Assembly: GCF_000372825.1 (NCBI RefSeq) | Contig: NZ_KB910516.1 | Coordinates: 714,011-778,010 of the forward strand | Direction of reading: 5' to 3' | Source: Methylobacterium sp. 77 | GTDB lineage: Bacteria; Pseudomonadota; Alphaproteobacteria; Rhizobiales; Beijerinckiaceae | DNA: 64,000 bases | Shown here: positions 53,501-61,812 of the stretch, one piece after another | Layout of the letters: every line of letters starts with the position of its first letter | Numbering within the stretch: the first letter of the stretch is position 1 | Notes under the pieces: generated by a model | Databases searched by the model: none | The model's input: only the letters and a program-made list of their open reading frames with translations | Told to the model about the DNA's origin: nothing | Position numbers and translations under genes: made by a program

Positions 53501-53608
53501 CGCCGCCACGGGGAGCAGCGTGTAGCTGATCGCCCCGAGCACGACGATGGCGACCATCAGCAGCGCGGTCGCGATGGGGCGCGTGATGAAGCCGGCGGAG
53601 ATGTTCAT
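50504..53608 (-). CDS. RND multidrug efflux permease (MdtB/MdtC/AcrB type)
   Basis: A 1034-residue inner-membrane pump. It starts MNISAGFITRPIATALLMVA at 53608, overlapping the adaptor stop (ATGA). The family architecture is visible: N-terminal helix, periplasmic porter domain (DIDAPTFQVTAQLPGADP; TDVQSAINATQGQLP), the proton-relay aspartates in IGFVVDDAIVMVENI, and a second repeat with LLIGIVKKNGIMLIDVAL. Length is normal for AcrB-type pumps. Only one permease is present, unlike MdtBC. No outer-membrane channel gene lies nearby. Substrates unknown. Confidence 0.94.
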   Translation of the reverse strand: MNISAGFITRPIATALLMVAIVVLGAISYTLLPVAALPDIDAPTFQVTAQLPGADPQTVASSVATQLERQFGQIPGLRQMTSSSGTGFTQITLSFDRSRTVDSASTDVQSAINATQGQLPAALLNPPTYRKTNPADTPILLIALTSDTLPIMTVSDYAYSILVQKLSQVPGVGTVGIGGLQQPAIRVQVNPAQLAAESLDFETVRKALAAITVLQPKGQLYGGQQAVSLQSNDQLMTAAGFDDVVVADRDGAPIRVRDIGQAIKAPHDTTLAGFLGERRAVILAVQREPGANVMSTVAAIRKALPQLRASLPPGIHLEVASDRTQTIAASVADVRTTLLLTIALVVGVIALFLRKLWATVIPAVSVPISLIGTFAVMYVLGYSLDNLSLMALSIAIGFVVDDAIVMVENIVRHIEDGKTPLQAALAGAGEIGFTIVSISISLVAVFIPLFLMSGVVGLLFREFAATVAISILVSVVVSLTLTPMMCAKLLPAAGEGNPGRVSRVLERALDWLVARYDGGLTRALKHRRITLGVMIATVAATVGLFVAIPKGFFPQQDTGLIIGISEAAEDVSPDGMKQRQQAILGIAGRDPAVSDVVGYIGPGGPTVTENNGRVFITLKPKGERDVTADQVIARLGIALRQVQGMRLYMQAAQDITIGARLSKTQYQYTLTEVDSDALNREAPKVLAALQALPELSDVASDQQSIGRTLTAQIDRSAAARLGIDPATVDATLYDAFGQRHVARIYTALNQYYVILEVDPRYQLGPDALQRIYARSRDGTSVPLSQIAELVSGVAPVAVNHQGQFPSVTLSFNLVPGATVGAAVAAVDKTVANLHLPPSLATSFQGSAQAFQSSLSSTPVLILAALLAVYLILGMLYESLIHPLTILSTLPSAGFGALATLMLVGRPLDVIGIIGIILLIGIVKKNGIMLIDVALVGQRQRGLSAEQAIHEACLLRFRPILMTTMCALLGGLPLMLGTGVGSEFRQPLGYAIVGGLLVSQVLTLFTTPVVYIYMEKLNRFSSAISSNKSGQIIPS

Positions 53609-54819
53609 GGCAGCATCCCGGCGCTGGCGGTCGTCGTATCGGCGACCTTCGCCGGGCTCTCGGCTACGACGGTGACCCCGGGGGTCAGGCGATACTGGCC
53701 TTGTGCCACCACCGTTTCGCCCGCCTTCAGCCCTTCCGAGACGAGGGCGACGCCGCGCACGCGCTGGGAGACCTCGACCAGGCGCGGTGAAACCGTCTGG
53801 TCGGGGCCGACCACGAAGACGAATTGACCGGTGTCGTTCCGCTGAATGGCGTTGGTGGGTACCGTGAGCGCTGCCTTGACGATGGAGAGCGTCACCTGCG
53901 CGTTGACGAAGGCGCCGGGCCAGAGTTGCCGGCCGGAGTTCGGGAACGTGGCCTTCAGCCTGACCGTCCCGGAATTCGCCGCCGCCTCGTTGTCGACGAG
54001 CAGCAAGGTGCCGGTGTCGAGTTGTCTCGTTCCGGCTTGGTCGTAGACGGTGACGGAGACGCGACCGCGGTCGAGGGCGGCTTGGACGGCGCCGATGTCG
54101 TGGGTAGGAAGCGTGAAGACCACGCTGATCGGCTGCACCTGCGTCAGGACGACGATCCCACCGGGATCGGTCGGATGGACCACATTGCCGATGTCGATGA
54201 GGCGCAGGCCGGTGACCCCGTCGAAGGGGGCCCGCAACGTGGCGAAGTCGAGTTCCGTCGCGGCGGCGTCGATGGCGGCCTGATCGGCCTGCTGCGTGCT
54301 CTCCGTCTGGGCTACCCCCGCCTGCTCGCCTGTCACCTGCCGGTCCGTGGCATAACCCCTCCTGAGCAAGGGTTCGTCCCGCTGGAGGTTCGTCTGCTGG
54401 TTCGCCAACAGGGCTTGGTCGTGCGCGCGCTGCGCCTTGGCTTGATCGAGCTTGGCCTGATAGATCCGGGGGTCGATCCGCGCCAGGACGTCGCCGCGCT
54501 TGACCGCCTTTCCCTCCGTAAAGTCGACGGCTTCCAGCAGTCCCGTCACCTGGCTGCGGATCACGGCCTTGTTCAGCGCCTGGACCGTCCCGAGTCCGGT
54601 GAGGGCGATGGCCACGTCCTCCTGCGTCACGGCGGCCGTGACGACGGGAACGGAGGGCTCTGCCTCGGTCCGGGCGGGAATCGCCCTCGGTGACAGGGCC
54701 ACATAGCCCGCAAGGACAGCGCCAACGCCGACAAGCAACGCGACGAGGATCCATAGCCGTCCGGAGCGGCCCGAAGCTGCGCTTGGCTGACCCTGTGCGT
54801 CAGGTATGATTGGGGTCAT
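53605..54819 (-). CDS. RND efflux periplasmic adaptor (MdtA-like)
   Basis: A 404-residue membrane fusion protein. An anchor lies at about residues 21-42 (LWILVALLVGVGAVLAGYVA), then the lipoyl half-motif VIRSQVTGLLEAVDFTEG and a helical hairpin (LDQAKAQRAHDQALLANQQ; GVAQTESTQQADQAA). The second lipoyl half FATLRAPFDGVTGLRLIDIG and barrel TVRLKATFPNSGRQLWPGAF follow the MdtA order. Its stop overlaps the permease start, so they form one operon. It links the pump to an unlinked outer-membrane factor. Confidence 0.93.
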   Translation of the reverse strand: MTPIIPDAQGQPSAASGRSGRLWILVALLVGVGAVLAGYVALSPRAIPARTEAEPSVPVVTAAVTQEDVAIALTGLGTVQALNKAVIRSQVTGLLEAVDFTEGKAVKRGDVLARIDPRIYQAKLDQAKAQRAHDQALLANQQTNLQRDEPLLRRGYATDRQVTGEQAGVAQTESTQQADQAAIDAAATELDFATLRAPFDGVTGLRLIDIGNVVHPTDPGGIVVLTQVQPISVVFTLPTHDIGAVQAALDRGRVSVTVYDQAGTRQLDTGTLLLVDNEAAANSGTVRLKATFPNSGRQLWPGAFVNAQVTLSIVKAALTVPTNAIQRNDTGQFVFVVGPDQTVSPRLVEVSQRVRGVALVSEGLKAGETVVAQGQYRLTPGVTVVAESPAKVADTTTASAGMLP

Positions 54820-54994
54820 CGGTTCCTCAGCCTAGGCACGGGCGTGTTCCGCGTTGGAACGGGAGGTGGGTGGCATCCGGAACGGGCGTGACGAATGCCC
54901 CCATCGATCCGGCCGCATCGACGTCGGCCGGATCGCGAAGTTTGGGACGGATCACCGGACTTCGCGCCCATCACATCCAGACAAAGCGCGACCT

Positions 54995-56251
54995 TCAGAG
55001 GGGCATGACCCCGGCATTGGTCTGCGGAAACCTCGCGATCATGTCCGCGGGCAGGTTGAGATGGGCCGAGACCATTTGCGGAGGCGTGTGAGTGATCCAG
55101 TCGGACAGGGAGAAGTCTTGGTATTCGGCGGTCCTGAACACCTCCAGGAACACCAGATCGTCCGCGCCGACGTTCTTAATGTAATGACCCAGATTCCGCT
55201 TGATGTAGCCGATGTCACCGGGATTGAAGTTCGTGGTGACCGCCTTCGGTCCCGTCTGGAACACCGTCATCTGACCGGTGCCCTTGATATAATACTGCCA
55301 CTCGTCCGCGTTCGGATGCCAGTGCATCTCGCGCATTCCACCCGGCTTCACGGTCACGAGTGCGGCGGCTACGGTCGTCGACACCTTGAAATTATGGCTG
55401 TCGGCGATTTGAACTTTGCCGCCTTTGGTTTCCTTCGTGATCGGCCCACGCGTCAACGAGAAGACGAAGGGGTTGGGCGGCGGACCCGCCGGGCTCGCAA
55501 CCGCAGCCTGGTCGGCTGCGAGCGAGCCTGGGAGCTGGCTTTGGAAGATGTAGGTATCGTTCAGGGGAATATTCTTGAACGCCTCTGCCGGCACGCCGAA
55601 GTTGAGCGATAGAATTTCGGGAGGCGTGTGCGCCATCCACTCGTTCAGGAGAAGCGTATCGTACTCGGACTGGTGCCCCTCGTCGAAGCAGAGGACGAAC
55701 TGTGCCCCATCCGGCTCCAATCCTTGGAGCGAATGCGGATAGCCGGCCGGGAAGTACCAAAGGTCTCCCTCCTTGACGTCGGCCACGTAGGCTCTGCCTT
55801 GGGGATCGAGCACCGTGATGCGGCAGTTGCCATAGGTCATGAACGCCCACTCGGCTGCCTGGTGCCAATGCATCTCCCGGATGCCGCCTGCGGCCAGACG
55901 CATGTCGACGCCGGCGATGGTCGTCGAGATCGGGAAGCTTTCCTGCGTGACCTGCCGGGCCCAGCCACCATTATGGATGCGCCGCTGGGCGTTGTTGAAC
56001 GAGGCCCAGAACTGGGGGAGAGCCCCGACATCGGTTGCGGGTGGTGAGACGGAGGTCGGGAATTGTCCTGACAGTATTGGGTTCTGCGGGCCGGGGATCG
56101 TCAGGCCGCGCGGATTGTCCTGCGTGTTGATCGCGCCCTGGGGAGGTTCGTCCGGATTTCCGAACGTGGCGGCCGAGCTCGCGGACATGGCGGCCGCCAT
56201 ACCGGAGACTGTACTCGCGAGCAGAACAAGTCGCCTCGTGATGTCGTCCAT
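54995..56251 (-). CDS. Secreted bicupin, oxalate decarboxylase family
   Basis: A 418-residue exported enzyme with a Tat-like signal (TRRLVLLASTVSGMAAA, residues 5-21). Cupin 1: His128, His130, Glu134 (EMHWHQAAEW) and His173 (PAGYPHSL). Cupin 2: His310, His312, Glu317 (EMHWHPNADEW) and His356 (NLGHYI). These are the two Mn-binding sets of oxalate decarboxylase. The lid loop reads SEYDT, retaining the catalytic Glu (196) of the B. subtilis SENST loop. It would convert oxalate to formate and CO2 in the periplasm. Divergent from the next hydrolase. Confidence 0.9.
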   Translation of the reverse strand: MDDITRRLVLLASTVSGMAAAMSASSAATFGNPDEPPQGAINTQDNPRGLTIPGPQNPILSGQFPTSVSPPATDVGALPQFWASFNNAQRRIHNGGWARQVTQESFPISTTIAGVDMRLAAGGIREMHWHQAAEWAFMTYGNCRITVLDPQGRAYVADVKEGDLWYFPAGYPHSLQGLEPDGAQFVLCFDEGHQSEYDTLLLNEWMAHTPPEILSLNFGVPAEAFKNIPLNDTYIFQSQLPGSLAADQAAVASPAGPPPNPFVFSLTRGPITKETKGGKVQIADSHNFKVSTTVAAALVTVKPGGMREMHWHPNADEWQYYIKGTGQMTVFQTGPKAVTTNFNPGDIGYIKRNLGHYIKNVGADDLVFLEVFRTAEYQDFSLSDWITHTPPQMVSAHLNLPADMIARFPQTNAGVMPL

Positions 56252-56531
56252 TGTCAGTCCCCCTTCATCTCAACAAACCGCGAAACCTCTGAGCGAATTG
56301 TCTGGTTCCGCAACGCGCCATGAGGAATTCTTGCTTGGCCGATGCTCAATGTTGAATTGCAGCCATCGGAATGATCAGCGATGCAATGCTAATCTGGTTG
56401 TCGGTGGCTTTGAATTCATACGCAGGTATTTATTATATACCTTCGTATAGTAGGCACTTTGCGATGCGCGCTCGATGTCTGAGTGCGTCCGGGGCGATTC
56501 GCGCGCCGGCTCGTCTTCAGGAGCCCGGCGC
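56252..56531. other. Divergent intergenic region with operator-like dyad
   Basis: Between the bicupin and the secreted hydrolase. AT-rich, containing the large dyad at 56418-56448, so it is probably a shared regulatory region. Confidence 0.6.
56418..56448. promoter_or_regulatory. 31-bp dyad symmetry, probable operator
   Basis: Left arm ATACGCAGGTAT (56418-56429), 7-nt spacer TTATTAT, right arm ATACCTTCGTAT (56437-56448). The arms match at 11 of 12 positions. This is highly non-random in a GC-rich genome and lies between divergent genes, as expected for a repressor or activator site. It could overlap a promoter, as its centre is AT-rich. Confidence 0.65.
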
Positions 56532-57320
56532 ATGAAGCGCTCTTACCATTGGGCCATTGCCGCCCTGATCGCGGCGTTGCCCCTCGCCCCTCGACATGCG
56601 GTTGCGGACGAGCAGATCGCGACGATCAGGCCGTCCCATGGGTTCGTATTCCGCGTGCTCGTGGACACGCCCGATAAGCCGCGCGGCGCAATCGTCATGC
56701 TACCCGGCGGCGACGGCGACGTTGGCATCGCGCGCGACGGCGGCCTGAGGCACGGCAACAACTTCGTCGTTCGGACGCGGGCCTTATGGCTGGCACGGGG
56801 ATACGTCGTTCTGATCCCCGACACGATGTCCCACGCGTCGCTTCGTGGTGCTCGAAGCACCCTTTCCTACGGGTTGTTTGTAGCGGATCTGGTGAGGCTG
56901 GCTCACGCGCAATCCCCGGGCCCGGTCTTTCTCCTCGGGACCAGCCAGGGTTCCATTGCCGCGATGAACGGCGCGAGCCGCCTGGGTCCGGATCAGATCG
57001 CCGGCGTCATAATGACGGAGTCCGTATCCCGCATGGGTAAATCCGGAGAGACCGTGTTCGATGCCTCGCCTGACCGCGTGCATGTCCCCGCGTTGATCGT
57101 TGCCAATGAACGCGATGCCTGCGCGGTGAGCCCCCCTGCGGACGCTGACCTGATCGCTTCCGCTCTCTCTGCTTCGCCGGCGGTGACGGTGCTCCATGTC
57201 AGGGGCGGCGCTTCATGCGCTAGACCGTGCGGCTCCCTCTCGCCGCATGGATACCTCGGAATGGAATCCGATCTAGTCGCAGACATCGTGGGATGGATGG
57301 AGACTGCCACCCGCCGGTGA
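56532..57320 (+). CDS. Secreted alpha/beta hydrolase
   Basis: A 262-residue exported hydrolase. Signal peptide MKRSYHWAIAALIAALPLAPRHAVA (residues 1-25). The core has GAIVMLPGGDGDVGIARDGG, YVVLIPDTMSH and the nucleophile elbow VFLLGTSQGSIAAMN (GTSQG). Later blocks include an Asp in ANERDAC and a His in SPHGYLG. It resembles dienelactone hydrolase-like proteins. Divergent from the oxalate decarboxylase, with the dyad between. Substrate unknown. Confidence 0.82.
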   Translation: MKRSYHWAIAALIAALPLAPRHAVADEQIATIRPSHGFVFRVLVDTPDKPRGAIVMLPGGDGDVGIARDGGLRHGNNFVVRTRALWLARGYVVLIPDTMSHASLRGARSTLSYGLFVADLVRLAHAQSPGPVFLLGTSQGSIAAMNGASRLGPDQIAGVIMTESVSRMGKSGETVFDASPDRVHVPALIVANERDACAVSPPADADLIASALSASPAVTVLHVRGGASCARPCGSLSPHGYLGMESDLVADIVGWMETATRR

Positions 57321-57742
57321 CCGGATCGACGTCCGCTGAAAGCCCCCCCTTGTCGCCGGTCTTTGCTCGCGGTCGCACCGCCATCGCGTGGATGGTCTTC
57401 CGTCTCGAGCCGTTCAGGGCGATCACCGCACGATATGACCGGCTCGTCTGCCACCATCGCACTCGCGTTTGCCTCGCATCTGCCGTCACCCCCGACCTTC
57501 GGCGACTCTTGGGCATAACGGAAGCCTGACGCGCTGCGAGTCGCATCCGCCAAAGAATGCAATTCGTGGCGGAAATTTCGGCGAGCGCTATCATTCGTCA
57601 TCCTAAACTTAGGTATGAAAATCGATATCATTGGATGATCGCCGCGCCATAAGGTGTGTATTCCAGTATTTGTCGCGGGTTGATATTTCATGTTCATCGC
57701 AGAAACGCAGTTTCGTCTCCATCCTGCGAACAGGAGATTATC
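57321..57742. other. Intergenic region
   Basis: About 420 bp with no supportable gene. The last 150 bp are AT-richer and carry the promoter of the next small gene with its CAGGAGA ribosome binding site. Confidence 0.45.
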
Positions 57743-58087
57743 ATGACCAAGAAATTACTCACCACTCTCGCACTCGTCTTCGGCATGGCTTCTCCCGCCT
57801 TCGCAGACGGGGCCCGGACCATCCATGTCTGGGGTGCCAACGTCGAAAGCCCGGACCAGTCTTCGCGGCAGGACATGGCTCCCGCCGACGGCGCTCACCA
57901 GAATGGCCCGTCGCTTCGCTGGGCGAACATGCGCGCCGCCGCCCGGATTCCGGCAACGACCTCGGATCTTCCTCTCTACGCAGGCGACGAAGACGGCGGC
58001 AACGCGAGGGACCCTGCTCTGCCCTCCGACGAGCGCGGTAGGGGCCAGGAGACCGGCGGTCCTGCCCGAGAGCTGATCCCGAATTGA
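57743..58087 (+). CDS. Hypothetical secreted protein, 114 residues
   Basis: Starts at ATG 57743 with AGGAGA six bases upstream. Signal peptide MTKKLLTTLALVFGMASPAFA (residues 1-21). The mature part is low in hydrophobics and rich in D/G/P (VWGANVESPDQSSRQDMAPAD; SDLPLYAGDEDGGNARDPAL). No cysteines. Family unknown; may be intrinsically disordered. Confidence 0.68.
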   Translation: MTKKLLTTLALVFGMASPAFADGARTIHVWGANVESPDQSSRQDMAPADGAHQNGPSLRWANMRAAARIPATTSDLPLYAGDEDGGNARDPALPSDERGRGQETGGPARELIPN

Positions 58088-58440
58088 CCTGTTGCCCAAT
58101 CGTGGAGCACCGATCTTATCCAAGCTCTGTGCTCTACGAACATTGTTGGCGAGGTCTGCATCTTACCGCTGTTGAACTAGTAGGGTTAAAGTTAGGCGTC
58201 AGCCCGCAATTTCTCGCGTACATACCGGCGACGCGACTGGTTCGGGCGTTCAGCGCAGTGGACCCATCCTGTTCAATCTAGAACGTCGACGTCCCATCGA
58301 CCTGCTGCCAGACCGTTCGGCTTCGAAGTTGCTGGCACGGCTCCGGCGTGACTCATACCCTGCGCCGCAATGCGGTGGCTTTGACCGGCCTCACTGTGCG
58401 TCCGGTCGCCGTCCCTCACCGTAACTCTGGAGGCTATGCC
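58088..58440. other. Intergenic region
   Basis: About 350 bp, no supportable gene. It ends with the CTCTGGAGGC ribosome binding site of the next hydrolase. Confidence 0.4.
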
Positions 58441-59208
58441 ATGATCGACCGTCGTAAGTTCTCGACCCTGCTCGCCGCAGCGGCTGTGACATCCGCTGCC
58501 CCCGGCGCCGCTCGCGCGCAGGAGCGTCCGGTCGCCAAGAACGTGCTGCTGGTGCACGGGCTATTCGCCGACGGGTCGTGCTGGGCCGAGGTCATCGCAC
58601 GCCTACAGGCCGCAGGTCTTAACGCCACGGCGGTCCAGAACCCTCTCACGACCTTGGAGGACGCCGTTGCGTCGGCGAAACGCGTCCTCGCACGGCAGGA
58701 CGGCCCAACCGTACTAGTCGGCCACTCGTTTTCTGGAATGATCGTCACCGAGCTCGGCGTCGATCCGAAAGTCTCCGCCTTGGTCTACGTCGCCGCGCGG
58801 GCACCCGACGCCGGAGAGGACTACGCCGCGTTGGCCAAAACCTATCCAACGTCCCCAGCTAGTGCCGGCATCGTCTTCGATGGCGACGAGGGACGACTCG
58901 GCGAGGAAGCCTTCCTGCGCGACTTCGCCGGCGACCTGCCGGAAGCCCGGGCAAGGGTTCTCTATGCCGTCCAGCAGCCTTTCCAGAAGGCCCTGCTGAC
59001 CGGCAGGACGACCGTCGCGGCTTGGCGGACGAAGCCCAGCTACTACGCCGTCTCGACAGAGGACCGGACGATCAATCCAGACTTGGAGCGATACATGGCC
59101 AAGCGTATGGGCGCAAAGACCATCGAAGTGAAGGCCAGTCACCTCGCCCTGATATCGCAGCCCGTCCGTATCGCCGATTTAATCGTGGAAGCCACGGGAA
59201 GAGCTTGA
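58441..59208 (+). CDS. Secreted alpha/beta hydrolase
   Basis: A 255-residue hydrolase with a Tat-type signal (DRRKFSTLLAAAAVTSAAPG, then ARA). The core has NVLLVHGLFADGSCWAEVIARL and the elbow TVLVGHSFSGMIVTE with the Ser nucleophile. STEDRTINPDLERYMAKRMG carries the Asp and ASHLALIS the His of the triad. This is the common alpha/beta hydrolase subgroup of esterase or haloperoxidase-like proteins. Start at ATG 58441 with GGAGG upstream. Substrate unknown. Confidence 0.88.
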   Translation: MIDRRKFSTLLAAAAVTSAAPGAARAQERPVAKNVLLVHGLFADGSCWAEVIARLQAAGLNATAVQNPLTTLEDAVASAKRVLARQDGPTVLVGHSFSGMIVTELGVDPKVSALVYVAARAPDAGEDYAALAKTYPTSPASAGIVFDGDEGRLGEEAFLRDFAGDLPEARARVLYAVQQPFQKALLTGRTTVAAWRTKPSYYAVSTEDRTINPDLERYMAKRMGAKTIEVKASHLALISQPVRIADLIVEATGRA

Positions 59209-59584
59209 GAGCCTGTCCGATAATGTCCGGCAAGGGTTGAGCGGCCGGGATGGCGGTATTTCCAGACGGGTGCTGAAGCCTGACCTGGAAGTGGCATGTG
59301 GACCCCGACCACTCGCCGGCTCGGAGGAAATCGGAGCGGCATCGCTGGTGCCAGGCACCTTGCACGACCGGCCAGTGCAGCGGTGAGGGGCATCAAGGCA
59401 GGCGGGCAGTTTGCGATCTAGCTCCGGTGATCTAGGGCCTCCTGGCATCAGTTATGTCGAGCCGAGCGGTTGCTCGGGGACTAATCCGCCGTGAAATCCC
59501 GATCACACAAGGGAAATTAGTGTGGCGCGGCTCCCAGATCGCATCCACGCTCGCCCGAATATTGGCCTGAACTAAAGCTTGCAC
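59209..59584. other. Gene-poor region
   Basis: About 375 bp without supportable genes. Short minus-strand frames are rich in R/P and lack family features. It may mark the left edge of the imported segment that includes the GIY-YIG gene. Confidence 0.4.
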
Positions 59585-60154
59585 ATGACACGAGACACTA
59601 TCACCTTCGAGACGAGCATCGTCTACGTACTTACGACCCCCTCAATGCCCGGCCTCGTAAAGATTGGCTGGACCTCACGAACCGCTCAAGCACGCGCTGC
59701 AGAGCTTCATACAACGGGCGTCCCTGAGCCCTTTGAGATTGAAGTCGCCTATCGCGTGCCTAATGGCTCTACGGTCGAGCGAGCCCTTCATGAAGTCTTC
59801 AAGCCTTACAGGCGACGCGAGGACAGGGAGTTCTTCGAAATCGAGCCTTACCAAGTCGAAGCCATATTGCACCTGCTTGGCACCGAAGCGGGTGCTGAGG
59901 ACGTTACTGTAGAGGTGGATGACAATCCTGGGCTGATCCCAAACGAGATCATCCAGCGGCGCTCAAGGCGCCCACGCGCTGATTTCCTGCGGATGGGCAT
60001 CCCAGTAGGCGATGAAATAACTTGTGTGCGGTACGGGGCAGTTGCCCGGATTGCAGGACGCCGCACGGTGATATTCGAGGGTAAAGAAGTTTCCCTGTCT
60101 GCCGCTTCTGCCCAAATTATGCCACATGCAATGGCTCATAACTTCTATCGATAA
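59585..60154 (+). CDS. GIY-YIG nuclease family protein
   Basis: A 189-residue protein. The N-terminal domain carries the T5orf172-type GIY-YIG pattern: VYVLTTPSMPGLVKIGWTSR with the Y/I motifs, ARAAELHTTGVPEPFEIEVAY, then ERALHEVFKPYRRREDREFF with conserved E/R. The C-terminal part (DFLRMGIPVGDEITCV; IFEGKEVSLSAASAQ) resembles the small RAMA-type domain found in restriction-modification proteins. This combination suggests DNA binding or cleavage. GC content and codon use are lower than the neighbours, a sign of transfer. Confidence 0.8.
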   Translation: MTRDTITFETSIVYVLTTPSMPGLVKIGWTSRTAQARAAELHTTGVPEPFEIEVAYRVPNGSTVERALHEVFKPYRRREDREFFEIEPYQVEAILHLLGTEAGAEDVTVEVDDNPGLIPNEIIQRRSRRPRADFLRMGIPVGDEITCVRYGAVARIAGRRTVIFEGKEVSLSAASAQIMPHAMAHNFYR

Positions 60155-60605
60155 TTGCAATACCAAGACCAAACACTATTTTACTTTTACGAACGCACCT
60201 AGAAATTGAGATAAATCAGTTTTTTGATTCCAATGACAGCTTTCGAACGTGTGCTTGAATTTTATTTCACCCATTTTTACTTTACTTTGTGGTCGAAAAG
60301 CTGGTAAAACCATCTTGAAACACGATGGTTTAACAATGCATTTTCATTAGATCTTGAGTATTATGCCCGCAGTGGACCGGCCTGGACCTTTCCGCAATCG
60401 TCAAACTTGTCTAACAGCGCGCCCGAACAGCCCGCGGCCCGATTGCATGTCCCGTCGCCCCGCGGCACCTGCCCCGGGGCGTTTCTGTCTCCGGGCCTGA
60501 ACGGCCCTTCTCTCCAACCACCTAACCGCCGCGCCGACCTTTACCCTGCTGCCTTTCGGTACGCGGGCTCGTCGTCGTGCTCGCTTTTCCAAGGAAATTC
60601 CCATC
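60155..60605. other. AT-rich region with hairpin
   Basis: 60160-60370 is strikingly AT-rich for this genome. Contains the hairpin at 60307-60331. No gene seen. Likely acquired DNA or an element boundary. Confidence 0.55.
60307..60331. terminator. Hairpin, possible terminator of the GIY-YIG gene
   Basis: AAACCATC (60307-60314), 9-nt loop, GATGGTTT (60324-60331), a perfect 8-bp stem. No clean T run follows (TAACAATGCATTTT), so terminator function is uncertain. Confidence 0.4.
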
Positions 60606-61226
60606 ATGACGACGAACAAGCCTGCCTTTCAGGTGGCGGGACTGACCATACTCGAACAGGCTCCGACCTCTCTCGGAGCCAACCCGCGCAACGCCCGCAC
60701 CCATTCAAAGACCCGCCCGCTCTACGGAGAGCAGAAGAACCTCATCGTGTGGAGCAAGACCAACCCGAGGCAGGGGTCCTTGTACCGCTCGCAGCACGAG
60801 CTAATCGCGCTCTACAAGGTCGGCACGGCCAGCCACACCAACAACGTCGAGCTCGGCCGGCACGGGCGCAACCGCTCGAACGTGTGGACCTATTAGGGGG
60901 TCAATACCTTCAAGGGCGCAGGCGATCTGGCGCTGCATCCGACGGTGAAGCCGGTGGCCCTGGTCGTCGATGCGATCAAGGACGTCACGCGTCGTGGCGC
61001 AATCATCCTCGATCCGTTCTCGGGCAGCGGCACGACCCTCCTGGCGGCGGAGAAGACGGGGAGGGCGGCTCGGGTGCTGGAGCTCGACCCGGTCTATGTC
61101 GATGTCGCCGTTCGGCGCTAGCAGGCGTTCACGGGCCGTGACGCCATCCTCGACGGTACCGACGAGACCTGGGACGGGGTTCGATCGGCCCGTACCGCCC
61201 TTGCACTGATCGAGGAGGCTGCGTGA
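60606..61226 (+). pseudogene. DNA methyltransferase pseudogene (ParB-like N-terminus)
   Basis: One frame from ATG 60606 to TGA 61224 with two internal stops (TAG at 60894-60896 and 61119-61121). The N-terminal VAGLTILEQAPTSLGANPRN and ARTHSK is a ParB-like beginning. The central part lacks the catalytic DPPY-type motif, so a large internal deletion is likely. The end keeps HPTVKPVALVVDAI, the SAM motif ILDPFSGSGTTLLAAEKTGR, and LELDPVYVDVAV. The second stop replaces the W of RRWQAF. The gene is inactive. Confidence 0.85.
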
Positions 61227-61740
61227 TGGCTGACGCTGCGAACACCACGATGACCAACCTGACCGTCGTTGATTGCCACACGCAAGAGGCGCTCTCGCTC
61301 ACACCGAGAGCCAACTTCCGTGCTTTCCAAGTGACCGAGACGCTCAACGCCTTGGTTCGGCTGCAAGGTTGAGCAAAAAGCCTACGGGTGGATAGTGGAC
61401 CGGAGTTCGCCGGCCGCATGCTCGACCAGCAGGCTTACCTGAACGGGGTCGAGATCGAATTGATCGCCCTGCGCCCGCCTTCGGCGCTCCCGGCCAGGAA
61501 AGCCGACCGACAAAGCCTATGTCGTATCGTTCAACGGCCACTGGTGCGCGGAATGCGTGAACGCCTCGTGGTTCCAGTCGCCGGCCGAAGCCCGCGAGCG
61601 CATCGAGGAATGGAAGTCCCGCTACAACGGAGATAGACCCCACACGGCCCTGGGTGGCTTAAAGCCCCGAGCATTCGCCGACCAAGCTGTCATAGCCCGA
61701 AACTTTCATAGGACGTGGACCATAAACAGAGTCGAATCCA
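61226..61740 (+). pseudogene. IS3 family transposase (orfB) relic
   Basis: Remnant of an OrfB-type transposase: CHTQEALSLTPRANFRAFQV, then a stop and frame changes, DSGPEFAGRMLDQQAYLNG, RPGKPTDKAYVVSFNG, and NASWFQSPAEARERIEEWKS with RPHTALGGLKPRAFADQ. The catalytic Glu of the ESFNG motif is replaced (VSFNG). At least two frameshifts are needed to join the parts. It begins at the 3' end of the broken methyltransferase, so insertion and deletion formed the junction. Confidence 0.82.
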
Positions 61741-61812
61741 TCCTACCGGCGATGCACTAACGTCGAAGCTGGGCCACCGAATTGGGGCGGCTCATGGGGA
61801 ACAGGCCATGTC

